A stretch of DNA of 64,000 bases from Arthrobacter celericrescens (GTDB lineage Bacteria; Actinomycetota; Actinomycetes; Actinomycetales; Micrococcaceae), in contig NZ_QYLP01000030.1 in NCBI RefSeq assembly GCF_003614925.1, positions 1 to 64,000 on the forward strand. The letters run 5' to 3'. Every line of letters starts with the position of its first letter. Position 1 is the stretch's first letter. The translations under genes and the position numbers were made by a program. Below the pieces are notes generated by a model. It did no database searches, had not been told where the DNA came from, and saw nothing but the letters and a program-made list of their open reading frames with translations. This document shows positions 24,730-36,649 of the stretch, in pieces.

Positions 24730-25575
24730 CTAGGCCGTGCGGAAAACGGTGGCGAGCACGAGGAGCACCGCGACGGCGGCGAGACCGCCGGCCTGGACGA
24801 GGGCGCGGCGCGGTCCGCGCGGCGCGTAGGCCACCGTTGCGGCAGCGAGGGCCCCGGTGATGAATCCGCCGAGATGTGCCTGCCAGGCGATGCCGGCCAC
24901 CAGGAAGCCGATGGCCCCGTTGATGGCGATGAGGACCCAGAGCTGCCGTGTGTCCCCGCCACGGTGCCGCTGGATCACCAGCATGGCGCCGAAGAGGCCG
25001 AAGATCGCACCGGAAGCACCCACCACGCCAACACTGCTGTTCAAAGGCGTCAAGAGAAGGTAGCCGACGGAACCGCCGATGGCGGAAAGCAGGTAGATGG
25101 CCAGGAAGCGTATGCGGCCCAGCAACGGTTCCAGGGCCTGGCCGAAGATCCACAGCGTGTACATGTTGAGCACGATGTGGAGGAAGAAGCCTTGCGAATG
25201 AAGGAAGGCAGCCGTGAGCATCCGCCAAGGCTCGTCCACGAGAGCGGTCGCGAAGGCGAAGTCCTGGAAGATCGCGTCCCGGGGGACAATCCACTGCAGG
25301 ACGTACACCAGGACGCAGGCGGCGATCAGCGCCAAGGTGACAACCGGTCGGCCGGTGACGGCGGTGCCGCCATAGGCGGAACGTACTGCCGGCGTCGAAC
25401 GCTTCTGTTCGTTGACGCAGTCAACGCATTGGAACCCGACGGCGGCCGCCCGCTGGCATTCCGGGCACGCCGGGCGGCCGCAACGCTGGCACCGCACATA
25501 CGATGGCCGGTCGGGATGCCGGGGGCAAACCGGAACGCCTGCTGACGGCTCCGCCGCCGGGTATCCAAAGCTCAT
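24730..25575 (-). CDS. Rhomboid family intramembrane serine protease
   Basis: 281 residues. The N-terminal ~55 residues form a Cys/His zinc-binding segment (CPRHPDRPSYVRCQRCGRPA, CPEC, CVDC). Six or seven membrane segments follow with the rhomboid features HIVLNMYTLWIFG, catalytic Ser in GVVGASGAIFGLFGA and catalytic His in AWQAHLGGFITG. It cleaves membrane proteins within the bilayer. Leftward, after the cyclophilin gene, a conserved order near the origin of actinobacteria. Substrate unknown. Confidence 0.93.
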   Translation of the reverse strand: MSFGYPAAEPSAGVPVCPRHPDRPSYVRCQRCGRPACPECQRAAAVGFQCVDCVNEQKRSTPAVRSAYGGTAVTGRPVVTLALIAACVLVYVLQWIVPRDAIFQDFAFATALVDEPWRMLTAAFLHSQGFFLHIVLNMYTLWIFGQALEPLLGRIRFLAIYLLSAIGGSVGYLLLTPLNSSVGVVGASGAIFGLFGAMLVIQRHRGGDTRQLWVLIAINGAIGFLVAGIAWQAHLGGFITGALAAATVAYAPRGPRRALVQAGGLAAVAVLLVLATVFRTA

Positions 25576-25596
25576 GTGTTGTTCAGGCTCCGGGAA

Positions 25597-26139
25597 TCAG
25601 AGCTGGACGACATCGATGCTGTTGATGACAACGTCTTCGACCGGGCGGTCGCCCATGCCGGTGCGGACGGCCTCGATGGAGTCGACGACCTTCCTGGACT
25701 CGTCGTCGGCCACTTCACCGAAGATGGAGTGCTTGCCGAACAGCCAGTCGGTGTTGACGGTGGTGATGAAGAACTGGGAACCGTTGGTGCCCTTGCCCAT
25801 CTGGATGCCTGCGTTGGCCATTGCCAGCTTGTACGGGGCGTTGAAGTTCAGTTCCGGGTGGATCTCGTCGTCGAACTTGTAGCCCGGACCGCCGATGCCA
25901 CGGCCCAGCGGGTCGCCGCCCTGGATCATGAAGTCCTTGATGATGCGGTGGAAGATCGTGCCGTCGTACAGCGGGGTACCGGTCTTGTCTTCGCCGGTTT
26001 CCGGGTGGGTCCAGGACTTTTCACCGGTGGCAAGGCCGACGAAGTTGGCCACCGTCTTGGGCGCGTGGTTGCCGAAGAGGTTCACCACGATGTCGCCGAG
26101 GCTGGTGTGGATGGTTGCTTGTGCGGTTGCAATGGTCAT
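25597..26139 (-). CDS. ppiA: Peptidyl-prolyl cis-trans isomerase (cyclophilin)
   Basis: 180 residues, no signal peptide, so cytoplasmic. Cyclophilin motifs: VANFVGLATG, FHRIIKDFMIQGGDP (catalytic Arg), NGSQFFITT and HSIFGEV. It catalyses proline isomerisation during folding. It begins the leftward ppiA-rhomboid pair; in M. tuberculosis the same pair lies next to crgA and gyrA. Confidence 0.95.
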   Translation of the reverse strand: MTIATAQATIHTSLGDIVVNLFGNHAPKTVANFVGLATGEKSWTHPETGEDKTGTPLYDGTIFHRIIKDFMIQGGDPLGRGIGGPGYKFDDEIHPELNFNAPYKLAMANAGIQMGKGTNGSQFFITTVNTDWLFGKHSIFGEVADDESRKVVDSIEAVRTGMGDRPVEDVVINSIDVVQL

Positions 26140-26292
26140 GGGCCCATTCTTTCATGCAGGGTCAACGCGGCAGCGGCCCGGAAGCCGGTTCCGCGCTCGG
26201 TGAAATCGCCCCGGATTACCCCGGATGAATAGCCGGTGCACGCCAGGCGACGTAGGCTAACAACAAACGAGCATGTGTATCGGGAGGTAGTT

Positions 26293-27249
26293 GTGAAGAA
26301 AACAGACCGGATTGCCCGCGACCTTGAGCACTCTGTGGCGGCAGGAGTTGATACCGCCAAAGACTGGGCTGCACCGCGCGTCGAAGCTGCCGTGAGCTGG
26401 GCGGTTCCCCGTATCCAGCACGGAATCGATACCGCCTCGCCGAAGATCCAGGAGGGCCTCAAGTCGGCCGCACACAACCTGGCCGACGGCGTCGCAACCG
26501 TTACCCCGAAACTCCAGGAAGGCCTGGCGAACCTCGCGCCGAAGATCCACGACGCCGTCGAGGACGCCTCGCCGAAGATCCAGGAAGCATTGAACAAGGC
26601 AACCCCGGCACTCGGTGTTGCCCGCGACAAGGTCGTGGAGGAGTACCTGCCCAAGCTGTCCGAACAGCTCGGCCAGGCGTCCACCGCCGTGCACCATGTC
26701 CTCGAGAACGCGCCTGCCCAGGTTGACGCCGTCGCCCAGAAACTGGTGGATTCCGGCGTCGTCCATAACCTCCAGGACCAGGCCCAGGCCGCCGGAGCGC
26801 AGTTCAAGGCGGTTGCCGAAGAAACCGGCAAGGCCGTCGCCGCCGGACTCGGACGCAAGGAGAAGCCCAAGAAGCGCGGCCTCCTGATCGTTACTGTGAT
26901 TGCCGCGGCCGTGGCCGCGGGTGTTGCCGCGTGGAAAGCGTCCAAGCCGGTCGAGGACCCGTGGAAGACCCCCGTCCCGGTGTCCCCGGCAGACAAGGCG
27001 ACCCCGGCGGATTCTGCCCCGATCCCGTTCCCGACGCCGGACGAGGTCAAGGCAGAGGGCGAAGCGGCCGGATCAGTCAAGGAAACCATCAAGGACGCCG
27101 CTGCGGACGCCGCGGACAAGGCCGCCGAGGTGGCCGAGGACGCAAAGGACACCGCCGTCAAGGTGGCAACCGATGCCAAGACCGCAGTGAAGAACATCGC
27201 CGCGAGCCTGCACAAGGATGAGGACAAGGACAGCAAAACCGAAGGCTGA
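26293..27249 (+). CDS. Helical membrane protein of unknown function
   Basis: 318 residues from the GTG at 26293, chosen for GGGAGG about 5 bases upstream. Residues 1-190 are long amphipathic helices with recurring text such as SPKIQEGL, TPKLQEGL, APKIHDAV, SPKIQEAL, resembling apolipoprotein or YtxH-like repeats. One membrane segment (RGLLIVTVIAAAVAAGVAAW) follows, then a Pro-rich stretch and a very charged Lys/Ala/Asp/Glu tail. A role in membrane or envelope stress is possible, but I do not recognise the family. Confidence 0.8.
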   Translation: MKKTDRIARDLEHSVAAGVDTAKDWAAPRVEAAVSWAVPRIQHGIDTASPKIQEGLKSAAHNLADGVATVTPKLQEGLANLAPKIHDAVEDASPKIQEALNKATPALGVARDKVVEEYLPKLSEQLGQASTAVHHVLENAPAQVDAVAQKLVDSGVVHNLQDQAQAAGAQFKAVAEETGKAVAAGLGRKEKPKKRGLLIVTVIAAAVAAGVAAWKASKPVEDPWKTPVPVSPADKATPADSAPIPFPTPDEVKAEGEAAGSVKETIKDAAADAADKAAEVAEDAKDTAVKVATDAKTAVKNIAASLHKDEDKDSKTEG

Positions 27250-27270
27250 TCCCGGACCGGGCATTCCATT

Positions 27271-27299
27271 GAGGGGACTCCGCATCGCGGGGTCCCCTC
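27271..27299 (+). terminator. Terminator after the helical membrane protein gene
   Basis: Thirteen-pair stem (one wobble) between GAGGGGACTCCGC and GCGGGGTCCCCTC with a 3-base loop, 20 bases after the stop codon. Confidence 0.75.
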
Positions 27300-27365
27300 A
27301 ATGTTTATCCACACGTCACCGGAAGCTCCCTCTAGCGCGGGAATGCTGGTGTTAGATTTATCTGG

Positions 27366-28241
27366 ATGTCAGCCGATAGATCGCCCGAAGAACCCGCACC
27401 TTCTGACGCACCCAGGCCGGAAGTCTCCATCGTCATCCCGGCGTACAACGAGGAAAGCGTCATCAGGCAGTGCCTCATCGCCGCCATTTACCAGTCTGTC
27501 CCCGCTGCGGAGATCATCGTCGTGGACAACATGTCCACGGACCGCACAGCCCTGATCGTGGGCCAGATGCAGCAGGAATACCCTGAAAGCCCCATCATCC
27601 TGCTGAGCCAGGACCGGGCGCAGGGCCTCATCCCCACCCGCAATTTCGGGCTCAACCACGCCACCGGCGACGTCCTGGGGCGCATCGACGCCGACTCCGT
27701 CCTGGAACCTGACTGGGTGGAACAGGTCCAGAACGCTTTCATGGACCCGGACGTCCAGGCCGCCACCGGTCCCGTGGTCTATTACGACATGCCCATGCGC
27801 CGCTTCGGCCTCAAGGCCGACGACAAGATGCGCCAGCTCATGCTGCGCCTGGCCAAGCACCAGTACCACTTCCTGTTCGGCTCCAACATGGCGTTGCGCC
27901 GCTCGGCATGGGAAACCATCCGGGACGAGGCCTGCCTAGACGAAAAGGACGAGATGCACGAGGACATTGACCTCTCGCTGCACCTGGCCGAACACGAGAT
28001 GCGGGTCCAATACTGGCCGCAGATGGTCTCAGGCATGTCCGCCCGCCGGCTCGAGGATTCACCGCGGGACTACCGCTACTACGTAACCCGCTTCGACCGC
28101 ACGTACAAGGCGCACAACGTCAAGAAGATGGCGTTGAAGGCTCCCATGGTCGTCTTCTTCTCGGTGTACTTCCCGGCCAAGCTGCTGCGCGCCATCCACA
28201 CCGCAAGCTCCAGCCAGAGCGTCCGGCGCGGCGGCCAGTAA
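27366..28241 (+). CDS. Family 2 glycosyltransferase
   Basis: 291 residues. The GT-A fold is evident in VSIVIPAYNEESVIRQCL near residue 20, VVDNMSTDRT, and the metal-binding GRIDADSVLEPDW. A C-terminal hydrophobic helix (APMVVFFSVYFPAKLL) suggests membrane association. It would transfer a sugar from a nucleotide donor to an unknown acceptor, perhaps a cell-envelope glycan. It stands alone between a terminator and tRNA genes, so the pathway is not shown. Confidence 0.88.
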   Translation: MSADRSPEEPAPSDAPRPEVSIVIPAYNEESVIRQCLIAAIYQSVPAAEIIVVDNMSTDRTALIVGQMQQEYPESPIILLSQDRAQGLIPTRNFGLNHATGDVLGRIDADSVLEPDWVEQVQNAFMDPDVQAATGPVVYYDMPMRRFGLKADDKMRQLMLRLAKHQYHFLFGSNMALRRSAWETIRDEACLDEKDEMHEDIDLSLHLAEHEMRVQYWPQMVSGMSARRLEDSPRDYRYYVTRFDRTYKAHNVKKMALKAPMVVFFSVYFPAKLLRAIHTASSSQSVRRGGQ

Positions 28242-28490
28242 CGGCGAGCCGCGCGGCGCTTAGTCCGTGCCGAGCCCGGCGAGCGACTGACCGCCGTCGT
28301 CCCTTTGCGCGGCCGTGTAGCTTCCGGTTCCCATCGTCTGCCGGGCACGACGCCCACCAGAGCTACGCCCACCCCGGCCGGTGATGAAGCAGGCGAAGTG
28401 CGCGGCCAGCGCGACGGCGGCAATCCCGGTCCAGAGCGCCTCGTGCCGTGTGATGTCGCGGAATCCGTGGAAACAATGCGTGCGGAAACG

Positions 28491-28524
28491 AAAGAGTCCC
28501 GGTCATTCCTGACCGGGACTCTTT
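28491..28524. terminator. Bidirectional terminator before tRNA-Ala
   Basis: Perfect 15-base stem AAAGAGTCCCGGTCA (28491-28505), loop TTCC, TGACCGGGACTCTTT (28510-28524). It ends the leftward tRNA-Ala transcript, possibly also rightward transcription. The 249 bases before it (28242-28490) hold no gene I can support. Confidence 0.85.
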
Positions 28525-28531
28525 CCTATGG

Positions 28532-28604
28532 TGGAGGCACGGGGACTCGAACCCCGAACCCCCTGCTTGCAAAGCAGGTGCGCTACCAATTGCGCCATGC
28601 CCCC
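28532..28604 (-). tRNA. tRNA-Ala(TGC)
   Basis: 73 bases. Acceptor GGGGGCA pairs with TGCCTCC (one G-T pair); anticodon loop TTTGCAA between CCTGC and GCAGG gives TGC. The T arm has GGTTCGAGTCC. A CCA triplet follows the discriminator A (28529-28531), so CCA appears to be encoded. Confidence 0.96.
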
Positions 28605-28676
28605 ATAAGAAGCAACCCATCCATCCTACCGCAGAACCTTCCCCGGCTTTCACCGGTTCCGTTCGGCGGCTCCTGG

Positions 28677-28793
28677 CTAGTCAACCGTGTCGGTTGCCTG
28701 GCTCCAGACCGTCTTCCGGGCTTCGGATTCCTGCACCTTCCGGTAGAGCAGGACGCCTGCGATCGCAGCTGCAACAATCAGCAACTTCTTCAC
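28677..28793 (-). CDS. DLW-39 family small protein
   Basis: 38 residues from the GTG at 28791-28793: a short hydrophobic helix (KKLLIVAAAIAGVLLYRK) then a charged segment with SEARKTVWSQATDTVD at the C-terminus. This pattern matches the DLW-39 family, tiny actinobacterial proteins of about 39 residues usually found between tRNA genes near gyrA. Function unknown; probably membrane-anchored. It lies between tRNA-Ile and tRNA-Ala in the same direction. Confidence 0.85.
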   Translation of the reverse strand: MKKLLIVAAAIAGVLLYRKVQESEARKTVWSQATDTVD

Positions 28794-28846
28794 ATGCACC
28801 CCGTTCCGGTCCTTGCGGACCTTACCGTGAAACCGTGCAGGTTCCG

Positions 28847-28920
28847 TGGGCGTACCAGGACTTGAACCTGGGACCTCTTCGTTATCAGCGAAGCGCTCTA
28901 ACCGCCTGAGCTATACGCCC
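28847..28920 (-). tRNA. tRNA-Ile(GAT)
   Basis: 74 bases. Acceptor GGGCGTA/TACGCCC; D arm TAGCTCAGGCGGTTAGAGC; anticodon loop CTGATAA between CTTCG and CGAAG gives GAT; T arm GGTTCAAGTCC. Encoded just after the gyrB-gyrA-DUF3566 genes, as in many actinobacteria. Confidence 0.97.
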
Positions 28921-29032
28921 CGATGCCTCATCGGGCCGAGATATGACTCTACAGCACATCCCGGCCCGATCTCAAATCGAGGCAATTCATCCCGGTTTTC
29001 CGCTGGTTTTCCGCGGATTTCCGGGGATTTTC

Positions 29033-29683
29033 CTAGTCGTCGGTGAGCGTGACGCCGATGCCGCCGACGAGCGTTGCGGAAATGTTATAAAGTACGGCGC
29101 TCAGCATGGACAGGGCCGTGAGCAGCACCACGTTGACCACCGAGATGATGGTGGCGAATGAGAGCACCTGGCCCAGCGACGCGACCTTCTTCAGTTCGAA
29201 GCCGCCGCCTTCGGAGCCGGCCAGGGTGCCCAGGAGGCTGTCCACCTGGTCGAAGATGCCGGTGAGGTCCAGGACCGTCCACAGCACCATGGCTGCCACC
29301 ACGGTGACGATGCCCAGCGCCACGGACAGCAGGAAGGACATCTTGAGGACAGACCAGGGGTCCACCTTGCTCACCAGCAGGCGCGCACGGCGGACCTTCG
29401 CCTTCGGCGCGGGCTTCACGAGTCCGGGGGCAGCGGGGCGCTGGCCCGGGGCTGCGGGACGCGCGGCCTGCCGGGAACCCGGAGACGCAGGGCGCTGGCC
29501 CTGGGGGGCGGGACGCTGGGCGGCAGCCGGCGCCCCGGCCGGGCGCTGTGCCGATGCCGGGGCGCCCGCCGGGACCGGCGGTCGGGACCCGGCAGCCGCG
29601 CCTGCCTGCGGGGTGCTGGAAGGCTGACGAAGTCCGCCGGGGACGTCTGTGTTCGGCTTGGGATATGAGTCAGGATTACTCAT
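29033..29683 (-). CDS. DUF3566 membrane protein downstream of gyrA
   Basis: 216 residues. The N-terminal ~95 residues are Pro/Ala/Gln/Arg low-complexity (repeated QRPA), then a DUF3566 domain with two membrane segments ([20 protein letters not shown] and [20 protein letters not shown]). The gene overlaps the gyrA 3' end by 8 bases and is co-transcribed with it. The same family follows gyrA in M. tuberculosis. Function unknown; perhaps a membrane partner in cell-envelope or division processes. Confidence 0.9.
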   Translation of the reverse strand: MSNPDSYPKPNTDVPGGLRQPSSTPQAGAAAGSRPPVPAGAPASAQRPAGAPAAAQRPAPQGQRPASPGSRQAARPAAPGQRPAAPGLVKPAPKAKVRRARLLVSKVDPWSVLKMSFLLSVALGIVTVVAAMVLWTVLDLTGIFDQVDSLLGTLAGSEGGGFELKKVASLGQVLSFATIISVVNVVLLTALSMLSAVLYNISATLVGGIGVTLTDD

Positions 29684-32360
29684 TCGTTCCTCCGGTATTG
29701 TCTTCGTTCAGCTCGGTGCCGGGATCCTGGCTGCTGTCTGCTTCGGGGGTCCCGTCGTGTGATGCGGCCGCCTGGGCGGCGCCGCCATCTGCAGCCAACG
29801 TTACGTTATCCTCGGCTCCGGACTGCTGTTCTTCATCCGTCTCTTCACCCTCGAGGCCGCGTTCGCTGTTGCGCGCCACCTCGATGATGCGGTCGTTCTT
29901 GTCCGGCTTGGCAAAGATGACGCCCATCGTATCGCGACCCTTCGCAGGGACACCGGCGACGGCGGACCGGACAACCTTGCCGCCCTCCATCACCACCAGG
30001 ACTTCGTCCTCGTCCTGGACGATGAGCGCACCCACCAGATCGCCGCGCTCTTCGGCCAGTTTGGCCACCTTGATGCCAAGGCCGCCGCGGCCCTGGAGCC
30101 GGTATTCCTCGACGGCGGTGCGCTTGGCGTATCCGCCTTCCGTCACCACGAAGACGTAGGAGCCGTCCTTCACGACGTCCGCGGCCAACAGCTCGTCGTC
30201 TTCACGGAACTTCATGCCGGTCACGCCGGAGGTGGCACGGCCCATCGGGCGCAGTGCCTCGTCCGTTGCAGTGAAGCGGATGGACTGGCCCTTGCGGGAG
30301 ACCAGGAGGAGGTCGTCGGTTTCGGACACCAGCTGTGCCGAGACCAGTTCGTCCTCGTCGCGCAGGTTGATGGCGATGACGCCGGCGCTGCGGTTGGTGT
30401 CGTAGTCCTCCAGGCGGGTCTTCTTGACGAGCCCGCTCTTCGTGGCGAGCACCAGGTAGGGGGCCTGGGCGTAGTCGCGCAGGTCCAGGACCTGGGCAAT
30501 GTGCTCGTCCGGCTGGAACGCCAGCAGGTTGGCCACGTGCTGGCCCTTGGCGTCGCGGCCCGCTTCGGCAAGCTCGTACGCCTTGGCCCGGTACACACGC
30601 CCGAGGTTGGTGAAGAAGAGCAGCCAGTGGTGCGTGGTGGTCACGAAGAAGTGCTCCACGACGTCGTCGCCGCGCAGCTGGGCGCCCTTGACCCCCTTGC
30701 CGCCGCGCTGCTGCGAGCGGTAGTTGTCACTGCGGGTGCGCTTGACGTAGCCGCCGCGGGTGATGGTGACCACCACTTCTTCTTCGGGGATCAGGTCTTC
30801 GATGGACATGTCCCCGTCGAAGCCCATGAGGATCTGGGTCCGGCGGTCGTCGCCGTGCTTGGCCACGATCTCGGCAAGCTCGGTGCTGATGATCTCGCGC
30901 TGGCGCTGTTCGGAGGCGAGGATCGCGTTGTACTCGGCGATCAGGGCCTCGAGTTCGGCGTGCCTTTCCTGGAGCTTCTGGCGTTCCAGGGCAGCAAGCT
31001 TGCGGAGCTGCATGTCCAGGATGGCGCGGGCCTGGTCCGCATCGATGTCCAGGAGTTCCATCAGGCCCTCGCGGGCGGCCTCGGTGGTGGTGGAGGCGCG
31101 GATGAGCGCGATGACCTCGTCCAGCATGTCCAAGGCCTTGAGCAGGGCACGGAGGATGTGTGCTTCTTCTTCGGCCTTGCGCAGGCGGTACCGGGTACGG
31201 CGTGCGATGACGTCCATCTGGTGCGCCACCCAGTGCCGGATGAAGGCGTCCAGCGTCAGGGTGCGCGGTACGCCGTCGACGATCGCCAGCATGTTGGCGG
31301 CGAAGTTGTCCTGCAGCTGGGTGTGCTTGTAGAGGTTGTTCAGCACCACCTTCGCCACGGCGTCGCGCTTGAGCACGATCACCAGGCGCTGGCCGGTGCG
31401 GCCGGAGGTTTCGTCGCGGAGGTCCGCGATGCCCTGGATCTTGCCGTCCTTGACCAGTTCGGCGATCTTGATGGCCAGGTTGTCCGGGTTGGCCTGGTAC
31501 GGCAGTTCGGTGACCACCAGGCAGGTACGGCCCTGGATTTCCTCCACGTTCACCACGGCGCGCATGGTGATGGAGCCGCGGCCGGTGCGGTACGCCTCTT
31601 CGATGCCCTTGTGGCCGAGGATGGTCGCGCCGGTGGGGAAATCCGGTCCCTTGATGCGCAGCAGCAACGCCTCAAGCAGTTCCTCGCGGGAGGCCTGCGG
31701 GTTCTCCAGGTACCACTGGACGCCCTCGGCAACCTCGCGCAGGTTGTGCGGCGGAATGTTCGTTGCCATGCCGACGGCGATGCCGGAGGAGCCGTTGACC
31801 AGCAGGTTCGGGAAACGCGCCGGCAGGATGGTGGGTTCCTGGTTCTTGCCGTCGTAGTTGTCCTGGAAGTCGACGGTTTCCTCGTCGATGTCCCGGACCA
31901 TCTCCATGGCCAGCTGGGCCATCTTGGTTTCGGTGTAACGCGGAGCTGCGGCGCCGTCGTTACCCGGGGAGCCGAAGTTGCCCTGGCCCAGCGCCAGCGG
32001 GTAGCGCATGGTCCAGTCCTGGATCAGTCGGACCAAGGCGTCGTAGATCGCCATGTCGCCGTGCGGGTGGTACGTACCCATCACGTCGCCGACCACGCGC
32101 GCGCACTTGTTGAAAGAGCGGTCGGGGCGGTAGCCGCCGTCGAACATCGCGTACAGCACCCGGCGGTGGACGGGCTTCAGGCCGTCACGGACGTCGGGGA
32201 GGGCGCGGCCGACGATGACGGCCATGGCGTAGTCCAGGTAGGACCGCTGCATCTCCGTCTGCAGGTCCACCTGTTCGATGCGGTCAACCAGCACGTCGCC
32301 TTCAAGAACGGTTTCCGGGGTGTCCTGTTCCTCGGGGACCTCGGGGGTTTCGTCACTCAT
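29676..32360 (-). CDS. gyrA: DNA gyrase subunit A
   Basis: 894 residues. The catalytic Tyr is in [10 protein letters not shown] (Tyr142), the quinolone pocket region at [18 protein letters not shown] (residues 95-112), and the GyrA box in [11 protein letters not shown] before the DNA-wrapping C-terminal domain. The acidic C-terminal tail is Asp/Glu/Ser-rich. With GyrB it introduces negative supercoils. Odd: the residue equivalent to E. coli Ser83 is Met103, a position linked to quinolone binding. The gene follows gyrB by 61 bases and overlaps DUF3566. Confidence 0.97.
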   Translation of the reverse strand: MSDETPEVPEEQDTPETVLEGDVLVDRIEQVDLQTEMQRSYLDYAMAVIVGRALPDVRDGLKPVHRRVLYAMFDGGYRPDRSFNKCARVVGDVMGTYHPHGDMAIYDALVRLIQDWTMRYPLALGQGNFGSPGNDGAAAPRYTETKMAQLAMEMVRDIDEETVDFQDNYDGKNQEPTILPARFPNLLVNGSSGIAVGMATNIPPHNLREVAEGVQWYLENPQASREELLEALLLRIKGPDFPTGATILGHKGIEEAYRTGRGSITMRAVVNVEEIQGRTCLVVTELPYQANPDNLAIKIAELVKDGKIQGIADLRDETSGRTGQRLVIVLKRDAVAKVVLNNLYKHTQLQDNFAANMLAIVDGVPRTLTLDAFIRHWVAHQMDVIARRTRYRLRKAEEEAHILRALLKALDMLDEVIALIRASTTTEAAREGLMELLDIDADQARAILDMQLRKLAALERQKLQERHAELEALIAEYNAILASEQRQREIISTELAEIVAKHGDDRRTQILMGFDGDMSIEDLIPEEEVVVTITRGGYVKRTRSDNYRSQQRGGKGVKGAQLRGDDVVEHFFVTTTHHWLLFFTNLGRVYRAKAYELAEAGRDAKGQHVANLLAFQPDEHIAQVLDLRDYAQAPYLVLATKSGLVKKTRLEDYDTNRSAGVIAINLRDEDELVSAQLVSETDDLLLVSRKGQSIRFTATDEALRPMGRATSGVTGMKFREDDELLAADVVKDGSYVFVVTEGGYAKRTAVEEYRLQGRGGLGIKVAKLAEERGDLVGALIVQDEDEVLVVMEGGKVVRSAVAGVPAKGRDTMGVIFAKPDKNDRIIEVARNSERGLEGEETDEEQQSGAEDNVTLAADGGAAQAAASHDGTPEADSSQDPGTELNEDNTGGTNE

Positions 32361-32421
32361 AGTTTGTATTCCGTTTCAGGTATATGTCGGTTCGGGAATC
32401 CAAGGGGTCTGAAGAGCCTCT

Positions 32422-34497
<2,076 letters not shown>

Positions 34498-34897
34498 AGG
34501 CGCTTTCGACTCCTCTGTGTTCGATGGTCGCCGGCCGTCACCGCACACAAGGGCAGTGTCCGGGAAGGACACTCACCAAGGATGCGGCGGCCGCCAACAG
34601 GGGACGCCACTGATAACGCCGACGACCCCTTGACTGGCGGATCCGCAGCTGACGTGCTTAGCTGCAGGGCCAATCAACTGTTCGCCGGCGCCCAGTTGTC
34701 TATCCCCGATTCTATCGTGCCGAGGGCTCCAAGCCCGATTTGGCCGGGGCGGTTTGGCATAAACCTGCCTCTGGCAGGCCGCTGGCCCCCTCTGGAACCG
34801 CCCCAAACGGCACCAGTCGGGGAGCTATACGGCCATGGTGCGTTCCAGGCCGCTGTGCGCGATTTTGGCGAAGCGTCCGCGGAGAGCGGAAAAACGA
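34498..34897. other. Intergenic region, dciA to gyrB
   Basis: 400 bases without a supported gene. It should contain the gyrBA promoter on the minus strand. A TAGAAT hexamer on that strand near 34709-34714 is a possible -10, but no convincing -35 lies at proper spacing. No strong hairpin was seen. Confidence 0.5.
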
Positions 34898-35446
34898 TCA
34901 GCCGTAGGTGTCCCGCGGGCCCCGGCCGTTGACGCTGCGGCCGCCTTTCCGCCAGTTCGGAGCCGTCGGAGCGAGGACATGGATCGCCGTCACCACGCCG
35001 TCGCCGAGCTCCTTGCGGAACAGTTCCAGGAGGCTCGAATTCAGCAGCCGGAGCTGCGTGGCCCAGGCTGTGGAGTCGCAGCGGACATGCAGCGTGGTGT
35101 CGGTGAAACTCTCCGGGGTGCAGTGGGCGGAGATTTCCGGTCCCACCAGGGCAGCCCATTCCGCCATGACCGATCCCACGGCTACCGGAGACGTCCAGCC
35201 CCGCTCGGCCACCAGGCGGCCGACCACCTTGCCCAGGCCCAGGGGATCCCGGCCGCTGCCGTGGAACTGGCTGAAGCCGCGGGTGTCCCGCAGCCCCTTC
35301 CGTTTCGGCGCGGCCTTTCCTGGGGCGGCGCGCCGCACTTCGCCGCGGGCGGCAGCGGCCTCGCGCATCCGGTTCAGGGCAGCCTGGGCGGCGTCGATCT
35401 TGTCAGGGTCGCGGCCGGGCTGCAGTCCGCCGTCATCCTTCGCCAT
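34898..35446 (-). CDS. dciA: DUF721 family protein, DciA-like
   Basis: 182 residues. A charged N-terminus is followed by the DUF721 core: VGSVMAEWAALVGPEISAHC and LHVRCDSTAWATQLRLL. DciA is the helicase-loading/operator protein of bacteria lacking DnaC, and in actinobacteria the gene lies between recF and gyrB, as here. Its start lies inside the recF 3' end (14-base overlap). Role is by family and position. Confidence 0.9.
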   Translation of the reverse strand: MAKDDGGLQPGRDPDKIDAAQAALNRMREAAAARGEVRRAAPGKAAPKRKGLRDTRGFSQFHGSGRDPLGLGKVVGRLVAERGWTSPVAVGSVMAEWAALVGPEISAHCTPESFTDTTLHVRCDSTAWATQLRLLNSSLLELFRKELGDGVVTAIHVLAPTAPNWRKGGRSVNGRGPRDTYG

Positions 35447-36626
35447 CTATGCCTCCGGGGACAACCTTCACCCGCCGTCCGGCCAGCTCTTCGGGGATGT
35501 CGGCGTCGACGGCGGCCGTCACCAGTACCTGTTCGGCACCGGCTACTATTGCCGCAAGTTTACGCCGCCTTTGCACGTCCAGCTCCGCGAAAACGTCATC
35601 CAGGATGAGGATCGGGGCCGAGCCGCCGGTCAGCGAATCATCGAGCATCACGTAGTAGGACGCGAGGCGGAGTGCCAGGCACATCGACCACGTTTCGCCG
35701 TGGGAGGCATAGCCCTTTGCCGGGGCTTCGCCGAGCAGCAGGTCGAGCTCGTCCCGGTGCGGCCCCACCAGGGATATGCCCCGCTCAAGTTCCTTGCGGC
35801 GCGCCGCCGCGAAGGCCTGGATGTACCGCTCGCTGAGCTGGTCGACACTCAACTGCCGCAGCTCCTCCACCCCGGCGCCGGGCGCGCTTGACCCGTCGGC
35901 CGGCCCGCCGTCGTCGTCCAGTACGCCTTGGAGGGTGGAGCGGTAGAGCGCGTTCGCTTCCTTCGACCCGTCCGTGAGCTGGGCGTAAGCCCGCTGGAGG
36001 TGCGGACGGAGCCGTTCCACCAGCTCAATCCGTGCGTGCAGCAGCTCGGCGCCGGCCTTCGCCATGTGCTGGTCCCAGACGTCGAGTGTCGCCTCATGCC
36101 CGGCAGTGAAGCGGCCGGCGCGGGCGGACTTCAGCAGCGCGTTGCGCTGCTTGAGCACCCGGTCGTAATCGGCGCGGGTGGCGGCATGCGCGGGGAGGAG
36201 GCTGACGAGCATCTCGTCCAGGAAGCGGCGGCGGTTGGACGGATCGCCTTTCACCAGGGCCAGGTCTTCCGGTGCGAACAGCACGGTCTGGCAGATGCCC
36301 AGGATGTCCCGGGCCCGGAGCGGATTTCCGCGGTTGATCCGGCCGCGGTTGGCCCGCCCGGCATTGATTTCGAGTTCGACGACGGTCGCCTGGCTGCCGC
36401 GCACGAGCCTGGCCCGGATCATGGCGCGTTCGCTTCCGAACCGGATCAGCGGGGCGTCCGTGCTCACCCGGTGCGACCCCAGGGTGGCCAGGTAGCCGAT
36501 CGCCTCCACCAGGTTGGTCTTGCCGATCCCGTTGGAGCCGACAAGGACGGTCACTCCCGGGCCGAGCTTCAGGTCAACCTGGGCGTAGCTGCGGAAATCA
36601 CTCAGCGAAAGGTGTTCGAGGTACAC
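35433..36626 (-). CDS. recF: DNA replication and repair protein RecF
   Basis: 397 residues from the GTG at 36624-36626, giving the canonical VYLEHLSLSDFRSYAQVDL; the frame open to 36812 overlaps gnd and is rejected. Walker A is VGSNGIGKTNLVEA, the signature part near LVGPHRDELDLLLG and Walker B in ILILDDVFAELD. RecF helps load RecA at gapped DNA. It follows gnd by 23 bases and overlaps dciA. Confidence 0.95.
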   Translation of the reverse strand: MYLEHLSLSDFRSYAQVDLKLGPGVTVLVGSNGIGKTNLVEAIGYLATLGSHRVSTDAPLIRFGSERAMIRARLVRGSQATVVELEINAGRANRGRINRGNPLRARDILGICQTVLFAPEDLALVKGDPSNRRRFLDEMLVSLLPAHAATRADYDRVLKQRNALLKSARAGRFTAGHEATLDVWDQHMAKAGAELLHARIELVERLRPHLQRAYAQLTDGSKEANALYRSTLQGVLDDDGGPADGSSAPGAGVEELRQLSVDQLSERYIQAFAAARRKELERGISLVGPHRDELDLLLGEAPAKGYASHGETWSMCLALRLASYYVMLDDSLTGGSAPILILDDVFAELDVQRRRKLAAIVAGAEQVLVTAAVDADIPEELAGRRVKVVPGGIDGEG

Positions 36627-36649
36627 GCGTGCTGCCGGCCTCCGGCCGC

